Shown piece after piece: positions 18,074-26,889 of a stretch of 64,000 nucleotides of DNA (the first letter of the stretch is position 1; each line of letters begins with the position of its first letter). The notes below the pieces were generated by a model. That model had not been told where the DNA came from. It did no database searches and worked only from the letters and a program-made list of their open reading frames with translations. The stretch lies in assembly GCA_002839185.1 (NCBI GenBank), contig PGXO01000002.1, forward strand, positions 1 through 64,000, read 5' to 3'. Both the position numbers and the translations under genes were made by a program. This DNA comes from Synergistetes bacterium HGW-Synergistetes-1 (GTDB lineage Bacteria > Synergistota > Synergistia > Synergistales > Synergistaceae).

Positions 18074-19474
18074 TTAGCTGTAGTTGATCATCACTGCTAC
18101 AAATATAAATACCATCTGTACAGCAAAGAGCAGGAAGAAGAAGGGAACGAAGTACTTCCACCAGCGTTCGATCGGAACCTTGGCTATACCGCACATGACC
18201 GGCAACAGTGTGGTCGGCCAGAGTATATTGGAGAATCCGTCGCCGAACTGATATGCAAGTACTGCTATCTGACGCGGGATACCGAGAATGTCAGAAAGAG
18301 GAGCCATGATGGGGATCGTTGTTGCAGCCTGCCCTGATCCGGAGGGGATCAGGAAGTTGATCAGCGTCTGCACGAAAAGCATTCCTTCCGCTGCTACCCA
18401 TTTCGGCATAGAAGAAAGGGGCTGTGCCAGACCATGAATGACGGAGTCGATGATCTGCCCCTGTCTCATTACGATCAGAACACCTCGCGAAATACCTACG
18501 ACACATGCCCCAAAGACTATGTCCTTCCATGCATCAATAAATATCACAGCGATCCTGCTGGGGCCATAACCATTCACTACTCCGGCGGCTATACCAGTTA
18601 TTAGCAGTATTCCGCAAAGTTCATCAAAGTACCATCCCTTTTTCAGAACGCCCCAGATAAGGATGCTCATTCCAATAAACAGAACAAGAAGTACTGCTCT
18701 GTTGCGGCCGGTGAACTTTGTATTTACAAGTTCGTCATGGTCAAGCGCCATCGCGCCCATGTCTATCCCCGCCATGAGGCTTTTACTGGGATCATGCCTG
18801 ATCTTTGCGGCATAGCGCATCATCCACATTACACCCATCGTAACAAATACGAACCATGCAACGACGCGGAATCCAAGGCCCGAAAAGAGCGGCAGCTCTG
18901 AAAGTTTTTGTGCCAGGCCTACGGTAAAGGGATTCATAAAGGCGGCGGCAAACCCCAGCCCGCATCCTAAAGCTACCACCGACATTCCTACTATGGCATC
19001 ATAGCCCATCGCTATAGCCAGACCGACAAAGATCGGGATAAAACCGAAAGCCTCCTCGTACATGCCGAAAAATGTCGAGGCTGTTGCAAAAAGATAAGTG
19101 AAGAGCGGAAGAACAAAGATGTCTTTGCCTTTTGTGTTTCTAAGCAGAGATCCAATAGCTGCGTGCAACGCTCCGCTTTCAAGTATCAGGTAGAAGGTGC
19201 CGTAAGAGATCATTATAAAGAAGATTATGTCCCCGGCATCTATCAGTCCCTTGTAAAGGTTTATAAACATCTGGAAGAATCCGACTGGAGTCGCTTCAAC
19301 GAGATGGTATGAAAGGGGATCGACTACCGAACGGTTCGTTATAGGATCTGTTACACGGTCATATACACCTGCCGGGATAATATACGTTCCGATAGTTGCT
19401 ACTACGATAAGAAAAAAGAGAATAACAAAGGTGTGAGGAACTTTAAAAATTTTCTTTGCTGCCTGTTCTGCCAT
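18074..19474 (-). CDS. YfcC family (DcuC-superfamily) anaerobic carboxylate/amino acid transporter
   Basis: The 466-residue inner-membrane protein has about 12 membrane segments and YfcC hallmarks: FVILFFLIVVATIGTYIIPAGVYDR at the N-terminus, FGMYEEAFGFIPIFV, and IPSGSGQAATTIPIMAPL late. The family includes C4-dicarboxylate carriers and putative basic amino acid or peptide antiporters. GGAGG precedes ATG 19474. It is the first gene of the operon with deacylase, M20 hydrolase and DUF362 genes, so it probably imports their substrate. Direction and substrate are inferred from context only. Confidence 0.87.
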   Translation of the reverse strand: MAEQAAKKIFKVPHTFVILFFLIVVATIGTYIIPAGVYDRVTDPITNRSVVDPLSYHLVEATPVGFFQMFINLYKGLIDAGDIIFFIMISYGTFYLILESGALHAAIGSLLRNTKGKDIFVLPLFTYLFATASTFFGMYEEAFGFIPIFVGLAIAMGYDAIVGMSVVALGCGLGFAAAFMNPFTVGLAQKLSELPLFSGLGFRVVAWFVFVTMGVMWMMRYAAKIRHDPSKSLMAGIDMGAMALDHDELVNTKFTGRNRAVLLVLFIGMSILIWGVLKKGWYFDELCGILLITGIAAGVVNGYGPSRIAVIFIDAWKDIVFGACVVGISRGVLIVMRQGQIIDSVIHGLAQPLSSMPKWVAAEGMLFVQTLINFLIPSGSGQAATTIPIMAPLSDILGIPRQIAVLAYQFGDGFSNILWPTTLLPVMCGIAKVPIERWWKYFVPFFFLLFAVQMVFIFVAVMINYS

Positions 19475-19891
19475 TTTACAATACCTCCATTTATATTATT
19501 TTGATTTCCAAAAAATAATTACTTTTTAAATCTTCGTTCTGGTCTGTGATTAGCCCTCCTTTAAAAATATAATAATTCGGCATTTCTTTAGCATGGTGCA
19601 TCAATTACTTACAGTTATAATCCCTTTTTTTTAAAAACGCAATTATCAAATGGGGTTAAAAGAGAAGACACTCTTGGTTATATCTTCAATTAGTCAATAT
19701 TAGTCTATAGGCACTTACACATTTGTTAATGATTTTATACTGTTCTACGAAATATTTTTTATCGTGCAATTGATGATCAGATTTGAAAACACGCCATTAC
19801 CAAGAAAACTGCAATCTTTAATGACTGCATCCAGGAAGAAAGTATGATGTAAAATTAGTCAGATACTCAAACAACAAGGAGGCAAAAGTCC
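19475..19891. other. 417-base divergent promoter region
   Basis: AT-rich spacer between the YfcC operon and the cupin gene. No supported ORF, no recognised riboswitch and no clear consensus promoter on either strand. Both flanking genes have strong ribosome sites. Confidence 0.5.
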
Positions 19892-20245
19892 ATGGTATTA
19901 AAAAATTCTTCTGCAGCAGAAAGAAGGGAAAAACTGGGCGGATGCGGCATCGGTGCGGCAGATACTTTTCCTGTGACGATACCCGATGAAAACGGAGCTT
20001 TTATTATGTCAACAAGACTGGAACTGGATCCCGGAGCTTCTGTGGGCTATCACAAGCACACAGGTACGGAAGAGGTATATTTCATTATGACAGGAAAAGG
20101 CCTTTATACTGAAGAAGGGGAGGAATGCTCGGCACTTCCAGGAGATGTTTTCCTTTGCAGGGAGGGCCGTTCTCACGGCATACTGAATACAGGTGAAGTA
20201 AAACTTGTCCTTGGTGCGGCTATCACAAAGAGTGCCGTTAGATAA
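19892..20245 (+). CDS. Cupin domain protein
   Basis: The 117-residue single-domain cupin has motif 1 (YHKHTGTEEVYFIMTGKG, with the His-x-His and Glu metal ligands) and motif 2 (PGDVFLCREGRSHGILN). It probably binds one divalent metal. Small stand-alone cupins act as isomerases, sensors or sugar/amino acid-binding proteins, and the role cannot be assigned here. AAGGAGG lies just before ATG 19892, and a perfect terminator follows. Confidence 0.87.
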   Translation: MVLKNSSAAERREKLGGCGIGAADTFPVTIPDENGAFIMSTRLELDPGASVGYHKHTGTEEVYFIMTGKGLYTEEGEECSALPGDVFLCREGRSHGILNTGEVKLVLGAAITKSAVR

Positions 20246-20251
20246 CGAAAA

Positions 20252-20294
20252 AAGCCGGGACTTTTCAAAGAGGAAAATACCTGCGTCCCGGCTT
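20252..20294. terminator. Bidirectional terminator between cupin and binding-protein genes
   Basis: AAGCCGGGAC (20252-20261) and GTCCCGGCTT (20285-20294) form a perfect 10-bp stem. The right arm abuts the stop of the convergent gene at 20296. Confidence 0.8.
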
Positions 20295-20295
20295 A

Positions 20296-21258
20296 TTATT
20301 TAGTCTCGTAACCTATCAGCTGCCAGCATTTTATAAGAGAAGAATCGAGCCTTACAAGTGACGGCAGCATCAAATCTGATTCATCCATCTCCCAGACCCT
20401 GCCGTATTTCACCGCCGGTGTCTCTTTGAACCTTATATCTTTTATTATCGATTCCCTTGAGACTGGAGGAACTCCCCTCCCAATATTTTTGAGCGTTATT
20501 ATGACGTCGACGTTCTTTGTGTTATTAGCCAATTTCTGCGGGCCATAAAAAATGTACCAGGAAAAATCCTGGACCTTTGTTCCCTTAACATCGGTAAGTA
20601 TCTGTGCCCCTGTCGCATTGATAAGCCTCGCACCCCATGAATCTGGAGCACAAGTTGAATAATCTGCACCAGCTACTACAAAGACCTTCAATTTTCGCAT
20701 CTTTGCAGACCTGATCTCGCTCTTTGAGAGTGATTTTTCAGAGAGAAGCAGTGTCTGCGCAGCCTCTTTTGACCTGCCTGAAAGTGTCCCCAATTTTTCA
20801 AGATATCGTTCAAGGACAGCCCATTTAGGCCTGTTCAGGGCTGCATACTTGATCTTGGCTTTGTCAAGGTCTTTCAGGAGGTCCTTGTTAATTTTAGCCC
20901 AATCAGCATCCATAATCACGATGTCTGGCTTCAGCCCTGCTATCTGTTCTACCGAGGGCAGTCTGGAGAGCCTTGGAATGTTTTTTAGGACCCATTTAGT
21001 GTCTGCAGAAAAATTAACTCCGACAAGCTGTCTTACTGCTCTTATCGCGACAAGATTTTCGGTATGTGAGTTGCTCAGGGATACTATCCTGACTGCAGGG
21101 CGCGGCAATTCTACATTTCTCTGCAGATCATCTATTATCGCAAGAGGTTTGGATGCCAGAGCAGTTCCTTGGATCATTAATATAAAGATAAAGGTCATGA
21201 GAGACATAATTATGCCTGTTTTATACTTGGTGGTCTGGTAAAAATGATTTTGTGTCAT
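20296..21258 (-). CDS. Orphan periplasmic binding protein, BtuF/FepB-like (PF01497)
   Basis: The 320-residue exported protein has a hydrophobic signal (about 15-36), then the metal-chelate binding fold: RIVSLSNSHTENLVAI, a long central helix and a C-terminal lobe with DVIITLKN. This family delivers haem, B12 or siderophores to ABC importers. No permease or ATPase gene lies nearby, so the partner is elsewhere or the protein has another role. GGAGGTGAAAAT before ATG 21258 fixes the start. Its upstream region holds a palindromic pair of DnaA-box-like sites (21283-21303). Confidence 0.82.
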   Translation of the reverse strand: MTQNHFYQTTKYKTGIIMSLMTFIFILMIQGTALASKPLAIIDDLQRNVELPRPAVRIVSLSNSHTENLVAIRAVRQLVGVNFSADTKWVLKNIPRLSRLPSVEQIAGLKPDIVIMDADWAKINKDLLKDLDKAKIKYAALNRPKWAVLERYLEKLGTLSGRSKEAAQTLLLSEKSLSKSEIRSAKMRKLKVFVVAGADYSTCAPDSWGARLINATGAQILTDVKGTKVQDFSWYIFYGPQKLANNTKNVDVIITLKNIGRGVPPVSRESIIKDIRFKETPAVKYGRVWEMDESDLMLPSLVRLDSSLIKCWQLIGYETK

Positions 21259-21282
21259 ATTTTCACCTCCTTATTTACAACG

Positions 21283-21303
21283 TTATCCACTTTTTGTGGA
21301 TAT
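21283..21303. promoter_or_regulatory. Inverted pair of DnaA-box-like 9-mers
   Basis: TTATCCACT (21283-21291) faces TGTGGATAT (21295-21303). Together they make a palindrome TATCCAC-TTTTT-GTGGATA, 25 bases upstream of a start codon. Each 9-mer differs from TTATCCACA or its complement at one base. It could be a DnaA titration or control site, or an unrelated operator. Confidence 0.5.
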
Positions 21304-21482
21304 TTTTGTGACCAACTCTGTTTTCTTCGGCAGAGATTCCTCTGTTTTTGTCTATTGCTCGATTAAACAAGTGGAAAACAGGGGTAAGCGTGCTAACATT
21401 TATAATAAATTTATCTAAATGTTCGTATTGTATAGTATGTGCGACCTTAACCGCGTATATTCTATTCCAAATATATAAAATT

Positions 21483-21505
21483 GGGGAAGGTTTAAGACCC
21501 TCCCC
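21483..21505 (-). terminator. Terminator of the superoxide reductase gene
   Basis: GGGGAAGGT (21483-21491) pairs with ACCCTCCCC (21497-21505) with one mismatch. On the minus strand an AATTTTATAT tract follows. Confidence 0.65.
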
Positions 21506-21545
21506 CTTTGATGTTATTTTGGTCCGTTGTCAAATCAAAAAAATA

Positions 21546-21938
21546 CTACTCGACTACTATCTCCTGTGCAGATTCCCAGAGGCCGTGGATATTGCAGTAG
21601 CTCTGTACGATAAGTGTGCCTGATTTTGCAAGTTTTACGAGGGCGGAACTGCTTGGCTCGGTCATTGCAGGACCGGGCGCAGCGGCATCCATTGATGCCG
21701 CGTGCGCTGTATAATCAAATTTTGCCAGCTCGATCACAAATTTACCATCGGTCGGCTTGTAAAAAAGCTGCATCCAGCAAATGTGGTGCTCCGGTTTATT
21801 GGGATGAGGGATCTCTTTACCTACGGAAATAAAAACTTTAAATGCTTCTCCTGCCTTTACCTTTGCAGGTGCCTCAATTACAGGCACATGCTTCTCTCCT
21901 TTAAAATCTCCGCTCTGTATTAAATTTCCTAGTTTCAT
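21546..21938 (-). CDS. Superoxide reductase (neelaredoxin type, 1Fe)
   Basis: The 130-residue protein has the complete non-haem iron site: His17 in GEKHVPVIE, His45 and His51 in HPNKPEHH, and Cys115/His118 in CNIHG. Glu15 is also retained, as in class II enzymes where it binds the oxidised iron. The N-terminal desulforedoxin domain is absent. The enzyme reduces superoxide to peroxide with rubredoxin-type donors and is typical of strict anaerobes. It is monocistronic with its own terminator. Confidence 0.93.
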   Translation of the reverse strand: MKLGNLIQSGDFKGEKHVPVIEAPAKVKAGEAFKVFISVGKEIPHPNKPEHHICWMQLFYKPTDGKFVIELAKFDYTAHAASMDAAAPGPAMTEPSSSALVKLAKSGTLIVQSYCNIHGLWESAQEIVVE

Positions 21939-22084
21939 TAAAACGCCCCCCGATTCATATTTATATTTATCATGATGATGTCCTTATATTTTTAACTTAG
22001 TTCATTATTGGCCACAATCCGCATTTTTACTGCATTGCATTAAGCAATTCAAATCATTAAGCAAAATATGATAAAAGAATATCA

Positions 22085-22567
22085 TTATTTTCTTCTGTTT
22101 CGTTTTTCTATGATAGTTTTTAATTTTGCCAGGCTCTCTGCAAGTTCTTCGTCGCTGACATCACGGCATATATCTTTCATGTTTTTTTGGAGGCTGCTCT
22201 CTGAAATTACGACCGGGGGACGCCTAAGATGATCCGGAAGAGGATCTTTGACAGAAGATGGTTTCTTCACCTTTCCAACCTTTATCTCCAGTTTGACATT
22301 TTTTATTCCAAGATACCCGCTGATCGAACGTGAAATAAGCGGTTTTCTTGATTTCAGCGCCGGAAGGACACTCGGAGAATCTACATGGATAGATATGAGC
22401 AGTCCTTCTTCAGAAAACTCACAGGAAACAGGAGAGCTCCTCTCTGCCGCTGCAGCTCCGACTACTTCATGCCATTGCTTTTCCAGTTCTGCAAGCTTGA
22501 GACAGAGTTTCAGGCTGTAAGGAACGCTGCCCTTAAGCGCATCAGCTGTTTTTATTATGTCAGACAT
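22085..22567 (-). CDS. DUF721 / DciA-like protein
   Basis: The 160-residue protein has an N-terminal DUF721 domain (LKLAELEKQWHEVVG, then SCEFSEEGLLISIHVDSPS) and a charged C-terminal tail. DciA of this family loads the replicative helicase in bacteria lacking DnaC/DnaI. ATG 22567 overlaps the mnmG stop by eight bases, so it is the last gene of the dnaA-dnaN-recF-mnmG operon. That position supports a replication role. A longer in-frame start at 22666 would lie inside mnmG and is rejected. Confidence 0.8.
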   Translation of the reverse strand: MSDIIKTADALKGSVPYSLKLCLKLAELEKQWHEVVGAAAAERSSPVSCEFSEEGLLISIHVDSPSVLPALKSRKPLISRSISGYLGIKNVKLEIKVGKVKKPSSVKDPLPDHLRRPPVVISESSLQKNMKDICRDVSDEELAESLAKLKTIIEKRNRRK

Positions 22568-24446
22568 CTGTAGTTGCGTCCTTTGATCGCCTTTTGTTTT
22601 CCACTGCAACCCATAAAAGCTGAATGTCAGTTGGAGGGACCCCTGATATCCTTGAGGCCTGTCCAAGTGTTAGAGGCATAAATTTTAAAAGTTTCTGTTT
22701 TCCTTCCGCGGAAAGCCCGGTGACCTCAGAAAAATCAAAGTCCTCCGGAAATTTGAGTATCTCCATCCTGCGGAATTTTTCTACGTGGCGCATCTGCCTG
22801 TCGATGTATCCTTTGTACTTTGCGGAAACAGATATCCTCTCCCCAAGCTCCTTTTCTATAGTGCTTGAAGTGATTTCCGAGAAGACTCCCCAGCTTATCT
22901 CCGGCCTTTTTAGAAGCTCTGCTGCTGGTATACCCTCATCAAGAGGTGAAGATACAGCACCTCGCAGTATTTGGTTTATCTTTTCGGATGGAGGAATCTT
23001 AATGTTTTTTATCCTTTGAGTCTCTTCTTCCATCTCCCGCCACCTCTTTTGGAGAATATTCCATTCATTGTCCTGTAAGAGGCCTATCTCTTTTCCTGTC
23101 GGTGATAGTCTGGCGTCTGCATTGTCATGACGCAGCAACAGCCTGTATTCACACCTGCTGGTCAGCATCCTGTAGGGTTCGCTGGTTCCTTTTGTAACAA
23201 GATCATCGATAAGGACGCCGATATACGCCTGGTCTCGTCTCAATACCAGCGGATCAAGGCCCTTGACTCTCAGCGCAGCGTTTATCCCTGCCATGAGTCC
23301 CTGAGAACCGGCTTCCTCATATCCTGAGGTTCCGTTTATCTGTCCCGCAAGGAAAAGGTTGGCTATCGTTTTTGTCTCGAGCCAGGGATGAAGCTGTGTC
23401 GGGTCAACAAAATCATACTCAATTGCATAGCCCGGCCTCAGTATATGGGCAGATTCGCATCCCCTGAGCGTCCTGACGGACTCAAACTGCGCTTCAAGGC
23501 ACATCGAAGTTGAAAAATTCTGAAGATAGACCTCCCTGCCCTCAGGATTAATGGGTTCAAGAAATATGGGATGGGTATCCTTTTCCGGGAACTTGATGAT
23601 CTTGTCGTCTATGGAGGGGCAATATCTGGGACCTTCTGAGTCAAGGGTGCCCTGTATGAGCGGAGAGCGGTCAAAATACTTTTTCACGACCGCATGTGTC
23701 TCTTTATTAGTCCTGGTGAGGCCGCAAATGATTCCTTCATGCACCTTCTTTTCTCCAAAATAAGAAAAAGACTCCGGCTCCTTTATGCTCTCCTGACGGT
23801 CAAGTATTTGCCAGTTTATAGAATCCGCAAGCACTCTGGGGGTCGTGTCGGTCCTTAGCCTGCCAACCGTCAGACCTGTTTTACGTATGCTCATCGCGAG
23901 CCCGGACGAAGATACCATCCCAAGAGGTCCTGATTTATGGGAGGTGAGGCCAATGTGTATCTTCGCGGCAAGATAGGTGCCTGTAGCTATTATCACTGTC
24001 TTAGAAAGGAAGGTCTGGCCAGTGCGTATCTTTACACCCACAACGCTGCCTTTCTCTGTCAGCAGATCTGTTACCATTGCTTGATGGACTTCCAAGCCTG
24101 GACATGTCAGTATGGCACTTCTGTAATGATTTCCATATTTTACAGGGTCACACTGAGCTCGGAGGGTCCTTACCGCCGGTCCTTTTGATGTGTTAAGCCA
24201 TCTGAGATGATGGGTTGCTTTATCCGCCGCCTTCGCCATCTCTCCTCCCAGAGCATCTATCTCTCTGACCAGGTGTCCTTTTGCAGGACCTCCGATCGAA
24301 GGGTTACAGGGCATCATTGCCGTGTTGTCCAAATAGAGGTTTAGCATAAGCACCTTTGACCCCATTCGTGCGGCTGAAAGCGCCGCCTCGCAGCCTGCAT
24401 GACCTCCGCCTACAACTATGACATCGTATTTTTCTTCAATTTTCAT
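22560..24446 (-). CDS. mnmG: tRNA uridine-5-carboxymethylaminomethyl modification enzyme MnmG (GidA)
   Basis: The 628-residue FAD protein starts with the dinucleotide-binding VIVVGGGHAGCEAAL. It has the GidA signatures GPKYCPSI-like GPRYCPSIDDK and LAGQINGTSGYEEAGSQG, and a C-terminal helical domain for MnmE contact. With MnmE it modifies wobble U34 of several tRNAs using methylene-tetrahydrofolate, FAD and NADH. The ATG overlaps the end of recF by 11 bases. mnmG near oriC is a widespread arrangement. Confidence 0.97.
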   Translation of the reverse strand: MKIEEKYDVIVVGGGHAGCEAALSAARMGSKVLMLNLYLDNTAMMPCNPSIGGPAKGHLVREIDALGGEMAKAADKATHHLRWLNTSKGPAVRTLRAQCDPVKYGNHYRSAILTCPGLEVHQAMVTDLLTEKGSVVGVKIRTGQTFLSKTVIIATGTYLAAKIHIGLTSHKSGPLGMVSSSGLAMSIRKTGLTVGRLRTDTTPRVLADSINWQILDRQESIKEPESFSYFGEKKVHEGIICGLTRTNKETHAVVKKYFDRSPLIQGTLDSEGPRYCPSIDDKIIKFPEKDTHPIFLEPINPEGREVYLQNFSTSMCLEAQFESVRTLRGCESAHILRPGYAIEYDFVDPTQLHPWLETKTIANLFLAGQINGTSGYEEAGSQGLMAGINAALRVKGLDPLVLRRDQAYIGVLIDDLVTKGTSEPYRMLTSRCEYRLLLRHDNADARLSPTGKEIGLLQDNEWNILQKRWREMEEETQRIKNIKIPPSEKINQILRGAVSSPLDEGIPAAELLKRPEISWGVFSEITSSTIEKELGERISVSAKYKGYIDRQMRHVEKFRRMEILKFPEDFDFSEVTGLSAEGKQKLLKFMPLTLGQASRISGVPPTDIQLLWVAVENKRRSKDATTDV

Positions 24447-25506
24447 TAATTATATCCACTCTCCCTGAATCAACACCATATAACCTGCCGGGAAAACTTT
24501 CGGTAAAGGGCTCGGCTGTAGAGGCAAAAACCTGTGTTTTTCTCTCCAAGAGAGCGCAGAAAAGTATGTTTCTTCCCTCTGAGTCCAGTTCCGCGGTGAT
24601 CTCGTCAAGAAGAAGGACAGGGTTTTTACCAAGTTTCCTTTTTACACCTTCGGCGGCAGCAAGTATCAATGCAACAGCAACACGGCGCCGGAATCCCCTG
24701 CTGAGCGAAAGTGCTGCGGGGGTTCCGTTTGTAGTAATAAGCATGTCATCTCTGTGTGGTCCTACCACCGGGACCTTCAGGACCTCTTCCCTGGTTTTAT
24801 TTATTTTAAGCGAATATCTGAAATCTTCTTCCGGAAGCGGCAGAGAACCTGACCCTCCTCTTAAAAGGCTTATCTCGGTCGGATGGGCAATTAGACCGCT
24901 CATATCCTTCATCGATTCCGATATCATTACAAGGACCTCTTCTCTCATCTTCCAGATCCACGACGCAAGCGGAAGAAGGGCTCTGTCTATAAGATCTGTC
25001 CTGCCTCCGTTTCTGAGGATAGCAGTTTTCTGCTTTATGCCACGCCTGTAATCGTGGAGCCTTGAGGCATATACCGGCACTATCAGCGTAAGGACCATGT
25101 CCATCAGTCTCCTTCTGAAGACAGAAGATCCCTCTATTATCGACATATCGTTGGGAAGAAATGAGAGGACAGGTATTTTCCACCTTAAGTCTGTTGCTGT
25201 TATTGTTTCTTCCTCTATTTTGATAGTATATCTTGATGAAATTTTAACTTTTATTATCTCACCGTTTTCATCATTGAGCTGACCTGTAAGCTGGATCTCA
25301 GAAGTTCCGCTGTTCCAGGTCGGTAGCGATGAAGATCTGGTCCCCCGCTCTAGGGGGCCCCATCCGGAGACTATATTTATTCCCTCAAGGATGTTTGTCT
25401 TGCCCGAACCGTTTGGACCGGTAAGTAAATTCAACCCCGGGGACCATTTTATCTCCCGGGGTTCAATATTTCTGAAATTGTTGAACCGTACCCTGTTATA
25501 TCCCAT
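24436..25506 (-). CDS. recF: DNA replication and repair protein RecF
   Basis: This 356-residue SMC-like ATPase has Walker A GPNGSGKTNILEG near residue 30, the ABC-type signature LSRGFRRRVAVALILA and Walker B PVLLLDEITAELD. It helps RecOR load RecA at gaps. ATG 25506 (MGYNRVRFNNFRN) gives the normal N-terminus. A GTG at 25528-25530 would add eight residues inside dnaN. Both starts overlap or touch the dnaN end, so translation is coupled and the exact start is uncertain. Confidence 0.95.
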   Translation of the reverse strand: MGYNRVRFNNFRNIEPREIKWSPGLNLLTGPNGSGKTNILEGINIVSGWGPLERGTRSSSLPTWNSGTSEIQLTGQLNDENGEIIKVKISSRYTIKIEEETITATDLRWKIPVLSFLPNDMSIIEGSSVFRRRLMDMVLTLIVPVYASRLHDYRRGIKQKTAILRNGGRTDLIDRALLPLASWIWKMREEVLVMISESMKDMSGLIAHPTEISLLRGGSGSLPLPEEDFRYSLKINKTREEVLKVPVVGPHRDDMLITTNGTPAALSLSRGFRRRVAVALILAAAEGVKRKLGKNPVLLLDEITAELDSEGRNILFCALLERKTQVFASTAEPFTESFPGRLYGVDSGRVDIINEN

Positions 25507-26662
25507 CTCCAGAATCCGGTTCTGTTTCACCTAAGTTGAGTTCTTCTTCTGTAAGGTTAATAGGTGCTATAAGACAGATGAATTTTTCTCCGTCTGACCT
25601 TCTGACTACCATGTGTCCTGACGATCCGTTGAAAGAAAGTCTTACATGCGGTTCTCTCAACACTTTGAGTGATTCCATGAAAAACTTTGAATTTACGGCT
25701 ATCTTGAGGTCATCACCAGATATTTCTGCAAATATCTCTTCTTTTGCATTTCCGAAATCCGGTGCCCTTCCCCTCATTACAAACCTATTTTCTTTGGCTA
25801 TATCAAGGATGACCATTCTGTTGTAATCCTTTACGATTACATCTACCCTTTCGAGAGCAGAGATCAGAGCTCCTCTGTCAAGTACTACTGTTGTTGAATG
25901 TGTTTTGGGAAGGATCTTTTCATAGGCTGGAAAATGAGATTCAACTCTTCTTACTGTAAATTCAACATTATCTGCCTTAAAATAAAATTGTGCATCGTCA
26001 TAAAGTATCTCTACGAGATACTCAGGATTCAGAGAAGCCAGTATTCTCTGTATCTCTTTGATTCCCTTCATTGGCAGAAGGGCGCTTTCTGAATCAACAC
26101 CTTCATTTACTGCTGCTCCTGAGAGAGCAAGCCTCCTTGTGTCCGTTGAAACGATGTTTAATACATTATTTGATATCTGAAAATTAGCTGAAGAGAGATA
26201 AAGAGGAAATTCCTCACCTGAGGATGCGGCAAGCGTTCCCTCTTCAATTACCTCTGCAAGTTCTCCTACAGAGAGTCTGCAGAAGAGTTTTGCATCTGCC
26301 GATGTAGGAAGTGAAGGAAATTCTCTCACAGGGTAAGTGCTGAAATTATATTTGCTCTTTCCTGCTTTCAAAACAACCTTCCCGTCAGAAACAGTAAGAT
26401 TGAATTCCTCGCCGGGAGCCTTTTTAAAAAGTTCACTGACAATTTTTACTGGAAAAACGGCCTCTCCCGGTTCAAGGACGTTTATGCCGGATGCTGTACA
26501 GATTATTGATGTTCTTATATCTGTTGCCTGCAAAGTTACCTGGTCCTGTGACGCTTTAACAAGGACAGAGGAAAGAATGCTCATTGAGCTGGAACTTGAA
26601 GTGCTTCTTTCAGCAAGCCCCCAGCTCTGGAGGAATAATTTCTTGTTTATCGAAAGTTTCAT
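25496..26662 (-). CDS. dnaN: DNA polymerase III beta sliding clamp
   Basis: The 388-residue protein has three related clamp domains. Typical blocks are LSINKKLFLQSWGLAERS at the start, FPVKIVSELFKK, SHFPAYEKILP in the second domain and MVVRRSDGEKFICLIAPI at the end. It encircles DNA and tethers polymerase III. AGGAGG precedes ATG 26662 at eight bases. A 227-base AT-rich spacer separates it from dnaA. It overlaps recF. Confidence 0.97.
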   Translation of the reverse strand: MKLSINKKLFLQSWGLAERSTSSSSSMSILSSVLVKASQDQVTLQATDIRTSIICTASGINVLEPGEAVFPVKIVSELFKKAPGEEFNLTVSDGKVVLKAGKSKYNFSTYPVREFPSLPTSADAKLFCRLSVGELAEVIEEGTLAASSGEEFPLYLSSANFQISNNVLNIVSTDTRRLALSGAAVNEGVDSESALLPMKGIKEIQRILASLNPEYLVEILYDDAQFYFKADNVEFTVRRVESHFPAYEKILPKTHSTTVVLDRGALISALERVDVIVKDYNRMVILDIAKENRFVMRGRAPDFGNAKEEIFAEISGDDLKIAVNSKFFMESLKVLREPHVRLSFNGSSGHMVVRRSDGEKFICLIAPINLTEEELNLGETEPDSGDGI

Positions 26663-26889
26663 AAGGATGACCTCCTGCTCTTATCTGTATATAATCAAAA
26701 ATAAGTAATAGGCGTAGTAGGGGCTGTGGATTTGTTTAAAACACATAAAAACACTTACAGGTATTGATTTTATTATGTGAATAAAAACAGAAACAGAAAA
26801 ATTATTAATCCACATAAATCACAAAATACAAGAAAAAAATTGAAAAACATTTTTACACACAAAAATATACACGAAAAAAACCAGAGAAT
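26663..26889. promoter_or_regulatory. dnaA-dnaN spacer: AT-rich candidate DNA-unwinding region with DnaA-box-like sites
   Basis: The spacer is very AT-rich, with long A-runs around 26777-26880. It carries TGTGGATTT (26725-26733) and TAATCCACA (26806-26814). A perfect TTATCCACA (26909-26917) lies just inside the 3' end of dnaA. Such a layout occurs in bipartite origins where melting takes place between dnaA and dnaN. It also holds the dnaN promoter region. Confidence 0.5.
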
